A DNA stretch of 64,000 nt from Tabrizicola sp. (GCF_030373185.1 NZ_JAUCZH010000001.1:310001-374000), one strand, 5' to 3'; numbered from the stretch's first letter, positions 13,279-22,382 are shown. Program-made: numbers and translations. Notes: generated by a model from the letters alone, not told the origin.

Positions 13279-13863
13279 ATGGATGGCGGCAGCGCCCCGT
13301 TCGCCGAAAAGACCGCGCGGATCGGGCCAAACGCGATCCTGCAACTGGTGGCGGTGCTGGATGCCGAAGAAGGCCGCACGACCCGCGATTGGGTGATGCG
13401 CGGGTCAGGCCAGTCGGTTCCGCCAGACGATGCCGGGATGTGGCCCGAGGCCGCCTGCCGCGCAGTGCATCTTGCGGTCTACCGCGACTTGCCAAACCGG
13501 GCCGAGGGTCTGATGGCCAAGGCCGGGGCCGCTACGGCGGATTACATTCTGGCCAACCGCATTCCCGGCCCGGCCAAGGCGCTGATCCGCGCGCTGCCAG
13601 CTGCCTTGGGCGCAAGGCTCCTGACTGCCGCGATCACCCGCCACGCCTGGACCTTTGTCGGGTCGGGCCACTTTCGCGTGGCCTCCCGCGCCCCCTTGAC
13701 GGTCGAGATCGGGAACAACCCTTTGTCGCCCGGCGGTGGGCGGCACTGTCATTGGCATGCGGCGGTGTTCGCCCGGCTGTATCAGGCGCTGGTCTGGCCA
13801 AATGCCCGGGTTGAGGCAACCGAAGATCGCCGCGCCAGCCGCTTTGTCATTCGCGCGCGCTGA
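13279..13863 (+). CDS. bchJ: BchJ, V4R-domain protein of bacteriochlorophyll synthesis
   Basis: The 194-residue protein starts at MDGGSAPFAEKTARIGPNA, 4 bases after the bchE stop. It has the 4-vinyl reductase (V4R) domain with a conserved Cys/His region near the end (GGGRHCHWHAAVFARLYQ). BchJ was once proposed as the 8-vinyl reductase; genetic work indicates an accessory role, perhaps in delivering the cyclase substrate. The open frame extends upstream into bchE, but the coupled ATG is the natural start. Confidence 0.9.
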   Translation: MDGGSAPFAEKTARIGPNAILQLVAVLDAEEGRTTRDWVMRGSGQSVPPDDAGMWPEAACRAVHLAVYRDLPNRAEGLMAKAGAATADYILANRIPGPAKALIRALPAALGARLLTAAITRHAWTFVGSGHFRVASRAPLTVEIGNNPLSPGGGRHCHWHAAVFARLYQALVWPNARVEATEDRRASRFVIRAR

Positions 13864-13918
13864 CGCCGCGACAACCTGTCAGTCCAGCTTGGAAAGCAAT
13901 GCTTGCCCGACTCCAAGT

Positions 13919-13936
13919 TGTAATGTTTAATTGACA
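13919..13936. promoter_or_regulatory. PpsR/CrtJ site abutting the bchG start
   Basis: TGTAATGTTTAATTGACA (TGT-N12-ACA) ends one base before the annotated bchG ATG at 13938. A degenerate second copy with an intact left half (TGTCAGTCCAGCTTGGAA) begins at 13877. Confidence 0.8.
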
Positions 13937-13937
13937 C

Positions 13938-14837
13938 ATGACTGTCAGTGAAACGCTACGCCCCCGCCAATACCCCGAGCCGCGCGCCATGCTGCGGTTG
14001 ATCAAACCGATCACATGGTTCCCGCCGATCTGGGCCTTTCTGTGCGGCGCCGTCTCTTCTGCGGTGCCGTTGGGGGAAAACTGGCCGATGGTGGTGCTGG
14101 GGATGGTCCTGGCCGGCCCTATCGTCTGCGGGATGAGTCAGGCTGCGAATGACTGGTGCGACCGGCATGTCGATGCGGTGAACGAACCGGATCGGCCCAT
14201 CCCCTCGGGCCGGATTCCGGGGCGCTGGGGGCTTTGGATCGCGCTGGCGATGACGGTGCTGTCGCTGGCGGTGGGCTGGCTCCTTGGCCCTTGGGGCTTT
14301 GGCGCGACCGTGGTCGGGGTTATTGCCGCTTGGGCCTATAGTGCTGAACCGATCCGGCTGAAGCGGTCGGGCTGGTGGGGGCCGGGGCTAGTGGGCCTCA
14401 GCTATGAGGGCCTGCCATGGTTCACCGGTGCCGCCGTCCTGTTAAGCGCGGCCCCGCGATTTGAAGTGGTGGTCATGGCCGCGCTCTACGCCTTCGGCGC
14501 GCATGGCATCATGACCCTGAACGATTTCAAGGCACTAGAGGGCGACCGTCAGCACGGCGTCCGTTCGCTTCCCGTGGTGCTTGGCCCCGAGGTTGCCGCC
14601 AAGATCGCCTGCACAGTGATGGCGTTGGCGCAAGCCTTGGTGATTGCCTTCCTGCTTGTTCTCGACAAGCCATGGCATGCGCTTGCCGTCACTGCCCTTC
14701 TGGCCGCGCAAGTGGCGGCGATGCGGGTTCTGTTTCGTGACCCCAAGGGCAAGGCGCCTTGGTATAACGGCACCGGGGTGGTGCTTTACGTCACCGGGAT
14801 GATGGTCACGGCCTTTGCGCTTCGGGGGCTGGCATGA
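13938..14837 (+). CDS. bchG: Bacteriochlorophyll synthase BchG
   Basis: BchG esterifies bacteriochlorophyllide a with geranylgeranyl diphosphate. It is a UbiA-type polyprenyltransferase of 299 residues with about eight membrane helices. The first Asp-rich motif NDWCDRHVDAVNEPDRP is at 71-87, and a second region NDFKALEGDRQHG is near 195. The ATG at 13938 aligns with the known N-terminal pattern (EPRAMLRLIKPITWFPP), but no Shine-Dalgarno is visible because the PpsR site occupies that stretch. It overlaps the next gene as ATGA. Confidence 0.95.
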   Translation: MTVSETLRPRQYPEPRAMLRLIKPITWFPPIWAFLCGAVSSAVPLGENWPMVVLGMVLAGPIVCGMSQAANDWCDRHVDAVNEPDRPIPSGRIPGRWGLWIALAMTVLSLAVGWLLGPWGFGATVVGVIAAWAYSAEPIRLKRSGWWGPGLVGLSYEGLPWFTGAAVLLSAAPRFEVVVMAALYAFGAHGIMTLNDFKALEGDRQHGVRSLPVVLGPEVAAKIACTVMALAQALVIAFLLVLDKPWHALAVTALLAAQVAAMRVLFRDPKGKAPWYNGTGVVLYVTGMMVTAFALRGLA

Positions 14838-16120
14838 CGCTGTCATGGACCCAGATCGCGCGGCTTGGCCTTGTGCAATTATGCCTTGGCGCGGTGGTGG
14901 TGTTGACGACATCCACACTGAACCGGCTGATGGTCGTCGAGCTGGCCTTGCCCGCGATGCTGTCGGGCGCGCTGGTGGCGCTGCATTCCTTTGTCCAGAT
15001 CACAAGGCCCAGCTGGGGCTTCTGGTCCGACGCAGAAGGCAAGCGCACGCGGTTCATCATCGGCGGCATGGCGATCTTGTCTTTCGGGGCGGCGCTCGCC
15101 TCGCTGATGGTGGCGCTGGAGGTGGCGGGGCAGGGCTGGGGGCTGGTGGTTTCCGTCCTGGCCTATGTGTTGATCGGCATTGGCGCCGGGGCGTCCGGCA
15201 CCTCACTTCTGGCGCTTTTGGCCACCGGTTGTGCGCCGGAACGTCGGGCGGCGGCGGCCACGATCACCTGGCTGATGATGATCTTCGGCATCGCGGTCAG
15301 TTCCGGCGTGATCGGCGCGCTGCTTGACCCCTATTCGCCCGAGCGGCTGATGGTCATCGTGGCCGTTGTCACCGCCGGGGCCGTCCTGCTGACCGCCGCC
15401 GCGATTCACGGGATCGAGGCGCGCGTCATCCCCGTCCGTGCGCCCGACCATACCCCGCTTCTGAAAGGTCTGGCCGAGGTCTGGTCGGAAACCCGTACGC
15501 GCGTCTTCACCCTGTTCATCTTCCTGTCGATGACCGCGTTTTTCCTTCAGGAACTGATCCTTGAGCCCTATGCGGGCCTTGTCTTCGCCTATTCGCCCGG
15601 CCAATCCACCTCGCTTTCCGGGGCGCAGCATGCGGGCATGTTCATCGGCATGCTGGCCGTGGGCATCGCGGTTTCGGGGCTGAAGATCGGCAGCTTGCGG
15701 GGCTGGGTCACCGCCGGCTGCGTCGGCTCGGCGGTCATGCTTGTCGTCATCGCAGCCCTCGGTCAGCTTGGAATCGGCCTTCTCACCCCTGCCGTCACCG
15801 TGCTGGGCGTCTTTACCGGCATGTTCGCCATCGCCTCGATCGGGGCGATGATGCAGCTTGCCGGGCAGGGGCGCAGCGGGCGTGAAGGCACGCGGATGGG
15901 GGTTTGGGGCGCGAGCCAGGCCATCGCGCAGGGCCTTGGCGGCTTTGCCGGGGCGGCGCTGGTCGATGTCCTGCGCCTGTCGCGCGATACCGCCGACGCC
16001 TTCAGTCTGGTCTTCGTGATCGAGGCTGGACTGTTTCTTGCTGCCGGGGTGATGGCCTGGCGGATCATCGACGGTGGGCGGCTGCGCGCCCCCGCGCCGC
16101 AACTGGTTCCGGGAGAATGA
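14834..16120 (+). CDS. PucC-family MFS protein (ORF428 of the bchG operon)
   Basis: The 428-residue polytopic protein (about 12 helices) belongs to the PucC/LhaA/BCH2 family. The N-terminus (LCLGAVVVLTTSTLNRLMVVEL) and the cytoplasmic motif RPSWGFWSDAEGKRTRFI are typical. The equivalent Rhodobacter gene between bchG and bchP is called orf428 and has the same length. Family members help assemble or insert pigments into light-harvesting complexes; a role in bacteriochlorophyll delivery from BchG/BchP is inferred. It overlaps bchG (ATGA) and ends 1 base before bchP. Confidence 0.88.
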   Translation: MTLSWTQIARLGLVQLCLGAVVVLTTSTLNRLMVVELALPAMLSGALVALHSFVQITRPSWGFWSDAEGKRTRFIIGGMAILSFGAALASLMVALEVAGQGWGLVVSVLAYVLIGIGAGASGTSLLALLATGCAPERRAAAATITWLMMIFGIAVSSGVIGALLDPYSPERLMVIVAVVTAGAVLLTAAAIHGIEARVIPVRAPDHTPLLKGLAEVWSETRTRVFTLFIFLSMTAFFLQELILEPYAGLVFAYSPGQSTSLSGAQHAGMFIGMLAVGIAVSGLKIGSLRGWVTAGCVGSAVMLVVIAALGQLGIGLLTPAVTVLGVFTGMFAIASIGAMMQLAGQGRSGREGTRMGVWGASQAIAQGLGGFAGAALVDVLRLSRDTADAFSLVFVIEAGLFLAAGVMAWRIIDGGRLRAPAPQLVPGE

Positions 16121-16121
16121 C

Positions 16122-17315
16122 ATGACCTACGATGTATTCGTTGTGGGCGGCGGGCCTTCCGGGGCAACCGCAGCCGAAGACCTTGCCCGTGCCGGCAAAC
16201 GTGTGGCGATGCTGGACCGCGACGGCCGGATCAAACCCTGCGGGGGTGCTGTCCCGCCCCGCGCGATTCAGGATTTCGCCATCCCCGATGACCTGATCGT
16301 CGCCAAGGTGAGCACCGCCCGGATGATCTCGCCCACGGGCCGGTCGGTCGATATCCACATTGAAAACGGCTATGTTGGCATGGTCGACCGCGAACATTTC
16401 GACGAATTCCTGCGGGTGCGGGCGGTGCAGGCCGGGGCGGACCGCCTGACCGGCACCTACCTGCGGATTGAACGCGACAGCGCCGGCACCCATGTCGTCT
16501 GGCGCGACAAGGCCTCGGGTGAGGAACGCCGCAGCCTGACGAAACTGATCATCGGTGCGGATGGCGCGCGGTCGGTCGTGGCGCGCGATGAGGTGCCGGG
16601 CGGCGATACCATTCCTTACGTCATCGCCTATCATGAGATCATCAAGGCCCCCGAGGCTATGGCCGCCGCCAATGCCGACTATGATCCCGGCCGCTGTGAC
16701 GTGATCTATGACGGCCGGATTTCGCCTGACTTCTACGGCTGGGTGTTCCCGCATGGTGCGCAGGCCAGTGTGGGGATGGGGACGGGGATCGACGGGGTGA
16801 ACCTGAAAGAGGCCACCGCCGCGCTGCGCGCTTCGGCGGGCCTGACCGCTTGCGAAACCATCCGCCGTGAAGGTGCGCCGATCCCGCTCAAACCCCTGGA
16901 CCGTTGGGACAATGGCCGCGACGTGGTGCTGGCTGGTGATGCGGCGGGGGTAGTGGCCCCCAGCTCGGGCGAGGGGATCTACTACGCCATGCTTGGTGGC
17001 CGGGTGGCGGCGACTGCGGCACAGGCGGCACTGGCCTCGGGCAAGGCGCGCGACCTGAAACTTGCGCGCAAGCTCTTCATGAAGGACAACAAGACCGTGT
17101 TCAAAGTCTTGCGGTCGATGCAGGACGCCTATTACAAGTCAGACGACCGGCGCGAACGCTTTGTGAGCCTCTGCCATGACATAGACGTGCAGAAGCTGAC
17201 CTTCGAGGCCTACATGAACAAGAAACTGGTCGCCGCGCGGCCACTGGCTCATCTCAAGATCGGCGTGAAGAATGTCGCGCATCTGATGGGCTGGGTGAAA
17301 CCAAGCTGGACCTGA
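16122..17315 (+). CDS. bchP: Geranylgeranyl diphosphate/bacteriochlorophyll reductase BchP
   Basis: BchP reduces the geranylgeranyl tail of bacteriochlorophyll a to phytyl in three steps. The 397-residue flavoprotein has the FAD-binding VGGGPSGATAAEDLARAG at its N-terminus, the conserved KPCGGAVPP segment (about residues 39-47), and the second FAD motif VVLAGDAAGVVAPSSGEG near 270-285. The ATG at 16122 (MTYDVFVVGGG) is one base after the orf428 stop, with GGGAGAA upstream. idi follows after 3 bases. Confidence 0.96.
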   Translation: MTYDVFVVGGGPSGATAAEDLARAGKRVAMLDRDGRIKPCGGAVPPRAIQDFAIPDDLIVAKVSTARMISPTGRSVDIHIENGYVGMVDREHFDEFLRVRAVQAGADRLTGTYLRIERDSAGTHVVWRDKASGEERRSLTKLIIGADGARSVVARDEVPGGDTIPYVIAYHEIIKAPEAMAAANADYDPGRCDVIYDGRISPDFYGWVFPHGAQASVGMGTGIDGVNLKEATAALRASAGLTACETIRREGAPIPLKPLDRWDNGRDVVLAGDAAGVVAPSSGEGIYYAMLGGRVAATAAQAALASGKARDLKLARKLFMKDNKTVFKVLRSMQDAYYKSDDRRERFVSLCHDIDVQKLTFEAYMNKKLVAARPLAHLKIGVKNVAHLMGWVKPSWT

Positions 17316-17318
17316 CAC

Positions 17319-17867
17319 ATGGACGGAAGCCTGGAAGAAATGATCCCTGCCTGGGTTGACGGGCGTCTGCAACCCGTGGGCAAGCTGGACGTGCATCAGC
17401 GCGGCCTGCGCCACAAGGCGGTGTCGGTCTTCGTGCTGGACGGCCCGCGCGTGCTGATCCAGCAGCGCGCGGCGGGCAAGTATCATACGCCGGGCCTGTG
17501 GGCCAACACCTGCTGCACCCATCCGCGCTGGGACGAAGACCCCGCGACCTGTGCTGTGCGGCGATTGCGCGAGGAATTGGGGATCACCGGGCTTTATCCC
17601 GCCTTTGCTGGCCGGGTGGAATACCGCGCCGATGTCGGCAGTGGCCTGATCGAGCATGAGCTGGTGGATATCTTTGTCGCCGAAGCCCCGGCAGATCTTC
17701 GTGTCGTGCCAAACCCGTCCGAAGTGCAGGCGGTACGCTGGGTCGATCTTTACGACCTGTCCGCCGAGGTGCTGCGTACGCCTGACCAGTTCACACCATG
17801 GCTGCGGATCTATCTGACCGAACATATGGACAGCATTTTCGGCGCGATGGCATCAAGCCTTCGCTAG
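17319..17867 (+). CDS. idi: Isopentenyl-diphosphate delta-isomerase, type I (Nudix)
   Basis: The enzyme interconverts IPP and DMAPP, feeding carotenoid and bacteriochlorophyll tail synthesis. The 182-residue protein has the catalytic cysteine region WANTCCTHPRW, a Nudix-like box DPATCAVRRLREELGI and the acidic metal/catalytic segment IEHELVDIF. Rhodobacter clusters carry this gene after bchP. It is the last gene of bchG-orf428-bchP-idi and converges with bchO. Confidence 0.94.
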   Translation: MDGSLEEMIPAWVDGRLQPVGKLDVHQRGLRHKAVSVFVLDGPRVLIQQRAAGKYHTPGLWANTCCTHPRWDEDPATCAVRRLREELGITGLYPAFAGRVEYRADVGSGLIEHELVDIFVAEAPADLRVVPNPSEVQAVRWVDLYDLSAEVLRTPDQFTPWLRIYLTEHMDSIFGAMASSLR

Positions 17868-17878
17868 GTGTCGAACGA

Positions 17879-17900
17879 CAAATTCCTTCGAAGGAATTTG
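17879..17900. terminator. 22-base perfect palindrome between idi and bchO
   Basis: The stretch CAAATTCCTTCGAAGGAATTTG is a perfect 22-base palindrome (11-base arms, no loop), so as RNA it would form a hairpin with a tight loop. It lies between the converging ends of idi and bchO. It lacks a strong U-tract, so a bidirectional terminator is likely but not certain; it could also bind a dimeric protein. Confidence 0.5.
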
Positions 17901-17937
17901 AAAACCCTTTTGAAAAGATTTGCTCTTGGCCTGCCCT

Positions 17938-18783
17938 TCAGCGCGCCAGCCAGCCGGTGATTGCGCCTGCAATCGCGCCTGCGTCTTCTTCATGCGCCAG
18001 ATGCCCCAGACCCGGCAGTTCCAGATAATCGGCCCTTGGCAGCATCTCTCCGGCCTGCCTTGATATCCGGGGCGGCACGATCCTGTCGCCCGCCGTAGCC
18101 AGCAAAAGCGTTCGCGCCGTCAGTTGCGTCGCCCGCGCCATAAGCCGGTCGATCCGCCACTGCGCCATCATGCCTAACGTGCCGTCAACATGCGCCGCCT
18201 TTCGCACCAGCGTCAGGTATTGCGCCACGCCTGCCGCATCCATGGGCGAGCCGGTGTTGTCCAGCAGGCTGCGCACCTTGCTAGGCGTCCCCCACAAGCG
18301 GCTGATCACCGATGGCACGAAGGGCGTGATCGACAGCGCCCGTGCCAGAAGCGGAAACAGGAACCCCGCAGCGCCCTCGAACTGGCCAAGGGCTGCGTTG
18401 ATGCCGACGACCGCGCGCAAGGGGATCAGGGTGGAAAGCTGCAAGGCCAATGCCGCCCCGGCGGAATGGCCGATCACCACTTCCGGGGTCCAGCCTTCCT
18501 GCGCCAAAAGTGTGGCCAGATCCTCGGCCATCGGTTCGATCCCGAACCGCGTGCGCGAACCGGCGCGGGTAAAGCCCTGACCCGGAAGGTCCGGCACGAT
18601 CGAGCGCCAGCCCGAAAGCGCGGGAATCAGATGCCGGAACGAATGGCCCGAAGCACCCGCGCCGTGCAAAAGCAGCACTTGCGGTCCAGCGCCGTGGTCG
18701 ATCACGCACCAGTCATGCGGGCGCGCGCGGATCTGGCGGGCCTCGGATCGGTGGGGCCAGTCGGGGGGAAGGGTGTTTGGCAT
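17938..18783 (-). CDS. bchO: BchO, alpha/beta hydrolase of the Mg-chelatase operon
   Basis: This 281-residue alpha/beta hydrolase has the oxyanion region LLHGAGASGHSF, the nucleophile elbow GHSAGA, and a terminal histidine in LPGLGHLAHEEDAG. BchO is always found next to bchID; its substrate is not established, and a role near Mg insertion is inferred from location. The ATG at 18783 (MPNTLPPDWPHRSEARQIRA) is one base after the bchD stop. Confidence 0.92.
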   Translation of the reverse strand: MPNTLPPDWPHRSEARQIRARPHDWCVIDHGAGPQVLLLHGAGASGHSFRHLIPALSGWRSIVPDLPGQGFTRAGSRTRFGIEPMAEDLATLLAQEGWTPEVVIGHSAGAALALQLSTLIPLRAVVGINAALGQFEGAAGFLFPLLARALSITPFVPSVISRLWGTPSKVRSLLDNTGSPMDAAGVAQYLTLVRKAAHVDGTLGMMAQWRIDRLMARATQLTARTLLLATAGDRIVPPRISRQAGEMLPRADYLELPGLGHLAHEEDAGAIAGAITGWLAR

Positions 18784-18784
18784 T

Positions 18785-20536
18785 TCAGCCAGCTTGCATC
18801 GGCGCAAGCGCCGCCTCAAGGGCGGATGACAGCCGTTCCGCCGTCGCGCGGGGCAAGGGCAGGTAGGTCGCGCCCAATGTCACCGACAACTGGCGCAACC
18901 CGTCTTGAGGGCGGTTGGCCGTGTCGATCACCACACCGGCAAACCCCGCCCGCCGCCATGCTTTCGCCGCCACTTCCGCCTCGGCCTCGGCCCGCGCGCG
19001 GCCGGGGGTGCCGTCCAGCGCCACATTCGCCCGCCCGTCGGTCAACAGCGCCAGCACCGGGGTCAAGCCCTTGGCCCGCGCCCGAACTGCGGTGTCCTGC
19101 GCCATCTGCAAGGCCGCCGCCAAGGGCGTGCCACCCCCCCCGGGCAAGCCCGCCAGCCGCCGCTTGGTCTGCACCAGAGACCGCGTGGGCGGCAGGATCA
19201 GCTCTGCCCCCGCCCCGCGAAAGGCAATCAGCGCCACATGGTCGCGCCGCGCATAGGCCCGGGCGAGGAGGAGTTCAACCGCCCCCTTTGCTTCGGCCAA
19301 CCTTGCCAGCGCGGCCGAGCCAGAGGCATCGACGGCAAAGATCAGCACGCGCTCGTTGCGTTCCTGATAGCGCCTGATCCGCAGGTCTGACGGACGAATA
19401 TGCACCAGCCGGTCCTGCAACGCCGTCTTGCGCCGCATCCCCTGCCACGGGGCCGCCGCGCGCAAGGTGGCGATCAGATCCAGCCTGAGCCCCGCCGAAG
19501 GCCGCCCCGGCCGCGCCGACAGGGGGCGGCCGTGGCTATGCCCGGGCCGCGCCTCGCCCGATCCGGTGGCCCCGCCTGTTGCCCTTGCCGCGCGGGCAAT
19601 GGCCAGCCGGTCCAGAAGCGCCTCGGGCAGGGCAGCGCGCACCGCCTCCAGCACCAGTTCTTCGGGTATCTCGCCGGAGTCCGGGCGGCTTTCGCCGTCG
19701 CTTTCGCCCTCGTTCTCGGCTTCGGGGGCAGGGGGCGGGGGTTGGTCCTCTGCCGTCTGCGGCCAGCGGGTCGCGCGGTGGGCAAAGACCAGTTCCGCCG
19801 CTGTCGTCACATCTTCGCGCCGCACCCCGGCATGACCGCGCAAGGCCGCGATCACCCGCGCCAGACGCAAGGCGAGCAAGGGCGCACGCAGCGAGCCGAT
19901 GCCAAGACTTGCGGCAACCCCGGCCAGCGTCACGGCAGCACGAGGCGGCACCCGCAGCCGCAGGAATTGCGCCCGCGCCGTTGCGATCTGGTCCATGTCC
20001 AGTGCCAAAGGCACCGCCTCGGCCAGGGCGATGTCGTCCAAGGGAAGAAACAGTGCCAGACGGTCGGCCAATGCCCCCGGCAAGGCCTCTTCGGCGTCAG
20101 CCCCTTCGTCCAGCGCGACAAGACAGTGTTTCGGATCATCCAAAGCCTGCGCCAGCCGCGCGGCAAGACCCGCCGGGCAGCGTTCCGCCATGGCCAGCAC
20201 CAAGACCGAAGGCCGCGCCAAAAGCCCTTCGGTCCGCACCTGCCGCCCTTCGGCCAGTGTCGCTGTCAGGTCCAGCCCGCCGAAGAGGGCTTCATCGCCA
20301 AGCGAGGGATGCAGGCGGCGCACCGGCAATGGCAGCGCACCAAGTGCAGCGCTCACCGTATCGCGCACCGGCCCGGACCGCGCCCGCAGCCACAAGCCAC
20401 CCAGGCCCGCCGGGTCCACCGCCAAGGCCATCAGCGCCAGCCGCACCCGCGCCCAAGGGGCCGAAAGCGCCAATGCTGGACCCAATTCTGGGCCCAATTC
20501 CGGGGCCGTGTCTTCTGGCAGTTCGATGGCGGACAT
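18785..20536 (-). CDS. bchD: Magnesium chelatase ATPase subunit D, BchD
   Basis: BchD forms the platform of the AAA+ I-D complex that drives Mg insertion by BchH. The 583-residue protein has an inactive AAA+-like N-terminal half, an acidic/proline-rich linker (about 264-290), and a C-terminal integrin-I-like domain with the MIDAS start DASGS at 403-407 and later LLTDGRANV. It lies 5 bases after bchI and 1 base before bchO, so the three genes are one unit. Confidence 0.96.
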   Translation of the reverse strand: MSAIELPEDTAPELGPELGPALALSAPWARVRLALMALAVDPAGLGGLWLRARSGPVRDTVSAALGALPLPVRRLHPSLGDEALFGGLDLTATLAEGRQVRTEGLLARPSVLVLAMAERCPAGLAARLAQALDDPKHCLVALDEGADAEEALPGALADRLALFLPLDDIALAEAVPLALDMDQIATARAQFLRLRVPPRAAVTLAGVAASLGIGSLRAPLLALRLARVIAALRGHAGVRREDVTTAAELVFAHRATRWPQTAEDQPPPPAPEAENEGESDGESRPDSGEIPEELVLEAVRAALPEALLDRLAIARAARATGGATGSGEARPGHSHGRPLSARPGRPSAGLRLDLIATLRAAAPWQGMRRKTALQDRLVHIRPSDLRIRRYQERNERVLIFAVDASGSAALARLAEAKGAVELLLARAYARRDHVALIAFRGAGAELILPPTRSLVQTKRRLAGLPGGGGTPLAAALQMAQDTAVRARAKGLTPVLALLTDGRANVALDGTPGRARAEAEAEVAAKAWRRAGFAGVVIDTANRPQDGLRQLSVTLGATYLPLPRATAERLSSALEAALAPMQAG

Positions 20537-20541
20537 TTCGG

Positions 20542-21564
20542 TCAGGGCAGAACCTCCGCCAGCGTCCGGCCCACGCGGGCGGCTGATCCTGCCTCATCCA
20601 GCGGGTCGCGGCGCAGGCGGTGCGACAGGGCCATGGGGGCGACCCGGCGCAGGTGGGTGCGGCGCACGGCGGTATCACCCTCGAACGCGGCGAGCGCACG
20701 GGCGGCGCGCAGAAGCGTCAACTCACCCCGCAAGCCGTCAGACCCCAAGGCCAGACACAAGGCCGCGCAATCGTGCAGGACCACGCCCGGAGTCTTCAGC
20801 TTCGGCAACGCCTCCCGCGCCGCCAATATCTGGTTGCGCAGGCCGGCATCCATCACCCGCCACGTTTTCATGAACTTGTCATACTGGTTTTCATAGGCAT
20901 CGCGGCGGCGGATCACCTCGACCCGGGTCTCGATATCCTTGGGCGAAGTTACCTCGACCGACAGCCCGAACCGGTCCAGCAATTGCGGGCGCAACTCGCC
21001 TTCTTCGGGGTTGCCGGACCCCACCAGCACAAAGCGCGCCGGGTGGCGGATTGACAGGCCCTCGCGTTCCACCACGTTTTCGCCCGATTGCGCCACGTCC
21101 AGCAGCAGGTCAACGATGTGATCTTCCAGAAGGTTCACTTCGTCGATGTAAAGATACCCCCGGTTCGCCCGCGCCAGAAGGCCCGGCTCGAACGCCTTTT
21201 CCCCCCGGGTCAGCGCACGTTCAATGTCCAGCGCGCCTACGACCCGGTCTTCGGTCACACCAAGGGGCAGATCGACCACGGGCGTCGGCTTGGTCACCAT
21301 CCGGTCCGTCAGCCCTTGCGCCCAAGGCGGGCAAAGGTCGCGGCGGGGGGCGTTGATCGGGCAGCCCTCCACCGCCTCGATCGGGGGCAGCAGGGCCGCA
21401 AGCGCGCGGACGGCGGTGGATTTTCCGGTGCCACGGTCGCCAAAGACAAGCACGCCGCCGATGCCGGGGTCGATCGCGGTCAGGATCATCGCGGCCTTCA
21501 TGTCTTCCTGCCCGACGATGGCCGAGAAGGGGAAGGGCTGGCGCGGGGCGTGGGTCTTGGTCAT
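20542..21564 (-). CDS. bchI: Magnesium chelatase ATPase subunit I, BchI
   Basis: The 340-residue AAA+ ATPase carries Walker A GDRGTGKST (42-50) and a Walker B region GYLYIDEVNLL. Its hexameric ring with BchD hydrolyses ATP to power Mg insertion into protoporphyrin by BchH. The start at 21564 (MTKTHAPRQPFPFSAIVGQ) follows the crtA stop by 7 bases; the open frame extends far upstream only by chance. Confidence 0.97.
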   Translation of the reverse strand: MTKTHAPRQPFPFSAIVGQEDMKAAMILTAIDPGIGGVLVFGDRGTGKSTAVRALAALLPPIEAVEGCPINAPRRDLCPPWAQGLTDRMVTKPTPVVDLPLGVTEDRVVGALDIERALTRGEKAFEPGLLARANRGYLYIDEVNLLEDHIVDLLLDVAQSGENVVEREGLSIRHPARFVLVGSGNPEEGELRPQLLDRFGLSVEVTSPKDIETRVEVIRRRDAYENQYDKFMKTWRVMDAGLRNQILAAREALPKLKTPGVVLHDCAALCLALGSDGLRGELTLLRAARALAAFEGDTAVRRTHLRRVAPMALSHRLRRDPLDEAGSAARVGRTLAEVLP

Positions 21565-21571
21565 CTGGGCC

Positions 21572-22297
21572 TCATGCGGCTTGGGACAGGGTGGGAAGGA
21601 GCGGAGCGCCATTCCAGCGCCCCTCAACCCCCAGAACACGGAAACGGGCGTAAAGTTCATCGGTGAACCAGCCCTCTTGTCGCACAGCCTGAATGGCGCG
21701 GCCATGCGGGCCGTCACCCCGGGCAAAACGGGCCATGCTGGCGGCATCGGGCCAGATGGAAAAGGTGATCTGGTGCAAAAGCGGCACTTCACCGATCCCG
21801 ATCTTGAACAGGACATACGGATCCTGCCCGATCACGGCAGAGATGTCGGGAACCCGGCGCCAGAACCGCAGCGCGCGCCCCGGTTTCACGCTGGCGCGGG
21901 TCAGAACGGCAAGCGGGCCGTCAGGATCGGCGGGGTGGGGTGCGGGGTGGTGTTCTGGCACGAAAGGGTTGACCCCGGCCCATGATCCCCGCGCCGAAAG
22001 GGGGGACATGTAGATCGAGCAGGACTCGGCGGCGCGCGCGCGCCAGCGTTGCCAGACCGGGCTTTGCGCGATGTGTTCGCGCGCCGCAGCCTCATCCGGC
22101 CAGACGGCAAGAATCGCCCAGACCCCCCAGTTCGGTTTCGGGGTGAAACCTTCCCCCGTGCCAGAGCCGCAAAGCTTCCAGAACATCAGATGCGGTTCGC
22201 GCCGCAAGGCCAGACGCGCAAGGGCCATCTGGCCGATGACCCATAGCTTCAGGCCAAGGCCCTGAAAACGGAACAGGCTAAGGGTTGCAGTCGGCAT
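21572..22297 (-). CDS. crtA: Spheroidene monooxygenase CrtA
   Basis: CrtA oxidises spheroidene at C2 to spheroidenone when oxygen is present. The 241-residue protein starts MPTATLSLFRFQGL and has the family segment FWKLCGSGTGEGFTPKPNWGVWAILA. It heads the crtA-bchI-bchD-bchO operon, divergent from crtI, with two PpsR sites in the shared promoter. This gives the pathway its aerobic branch. Confidence 0.94.
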   Translation of the reverse strand: MPTATLSLFRFQGLGLKLWVIGQMALARLALRREPHLMFWKLCGSGTGEGFTPKPNWGVWAILAVWPDEAAAREHIAQSPVWQRWRARAAESCSIYMSPLSARGSWAGVNPFVPEHHPAPHPADPDGPLAVLTRASVKPGRALRFWRRVPDISAVIGQDPYVLFKIGIGEVPLLHQITFSIWPDAASMARFARGDGPHGRAIQAVRQEGWFTDELYARFRVLGVEGRWNGAPLLPTLSQAA

Positions 22298-22308
22298 TCG
22301 CGGTCCAG

Positions 22309-22326
22309 TGTAACGTTGCACTGACA
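22309..22326. promoter_or_regulatory. PpsR/CrtJ site, crtA side of the crtA-crtI promoter
   Basis: TGTAACGTTGCACTGACA is an exact TGT-N12-ACA match located 12 bases from the crtA start codon. Confidence 0.85.
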
Positions 22327-22382
22327 GTCTACCGCAAATCCGCCGCACTGAAAGGGTTGTTTTGCCGCATGATCTGCGCAGT

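Noticed and set aside
10191-13379. Very long minus-strand open frame (about 1060 codons) opposite ppsR and bchE
   Set aside because: It lies antisense to two clear genes, has a Pro/Arg/His/Gly-rich composition typical of a GC-rich shadow frame, and shows no domain or ribosome site.
13877-13894. Second PpsR site upstream of bchG
   Set aside because: It has an intact TGTCA left half but GAA instead of ACA on the right; kept only as a degenerate possibility.
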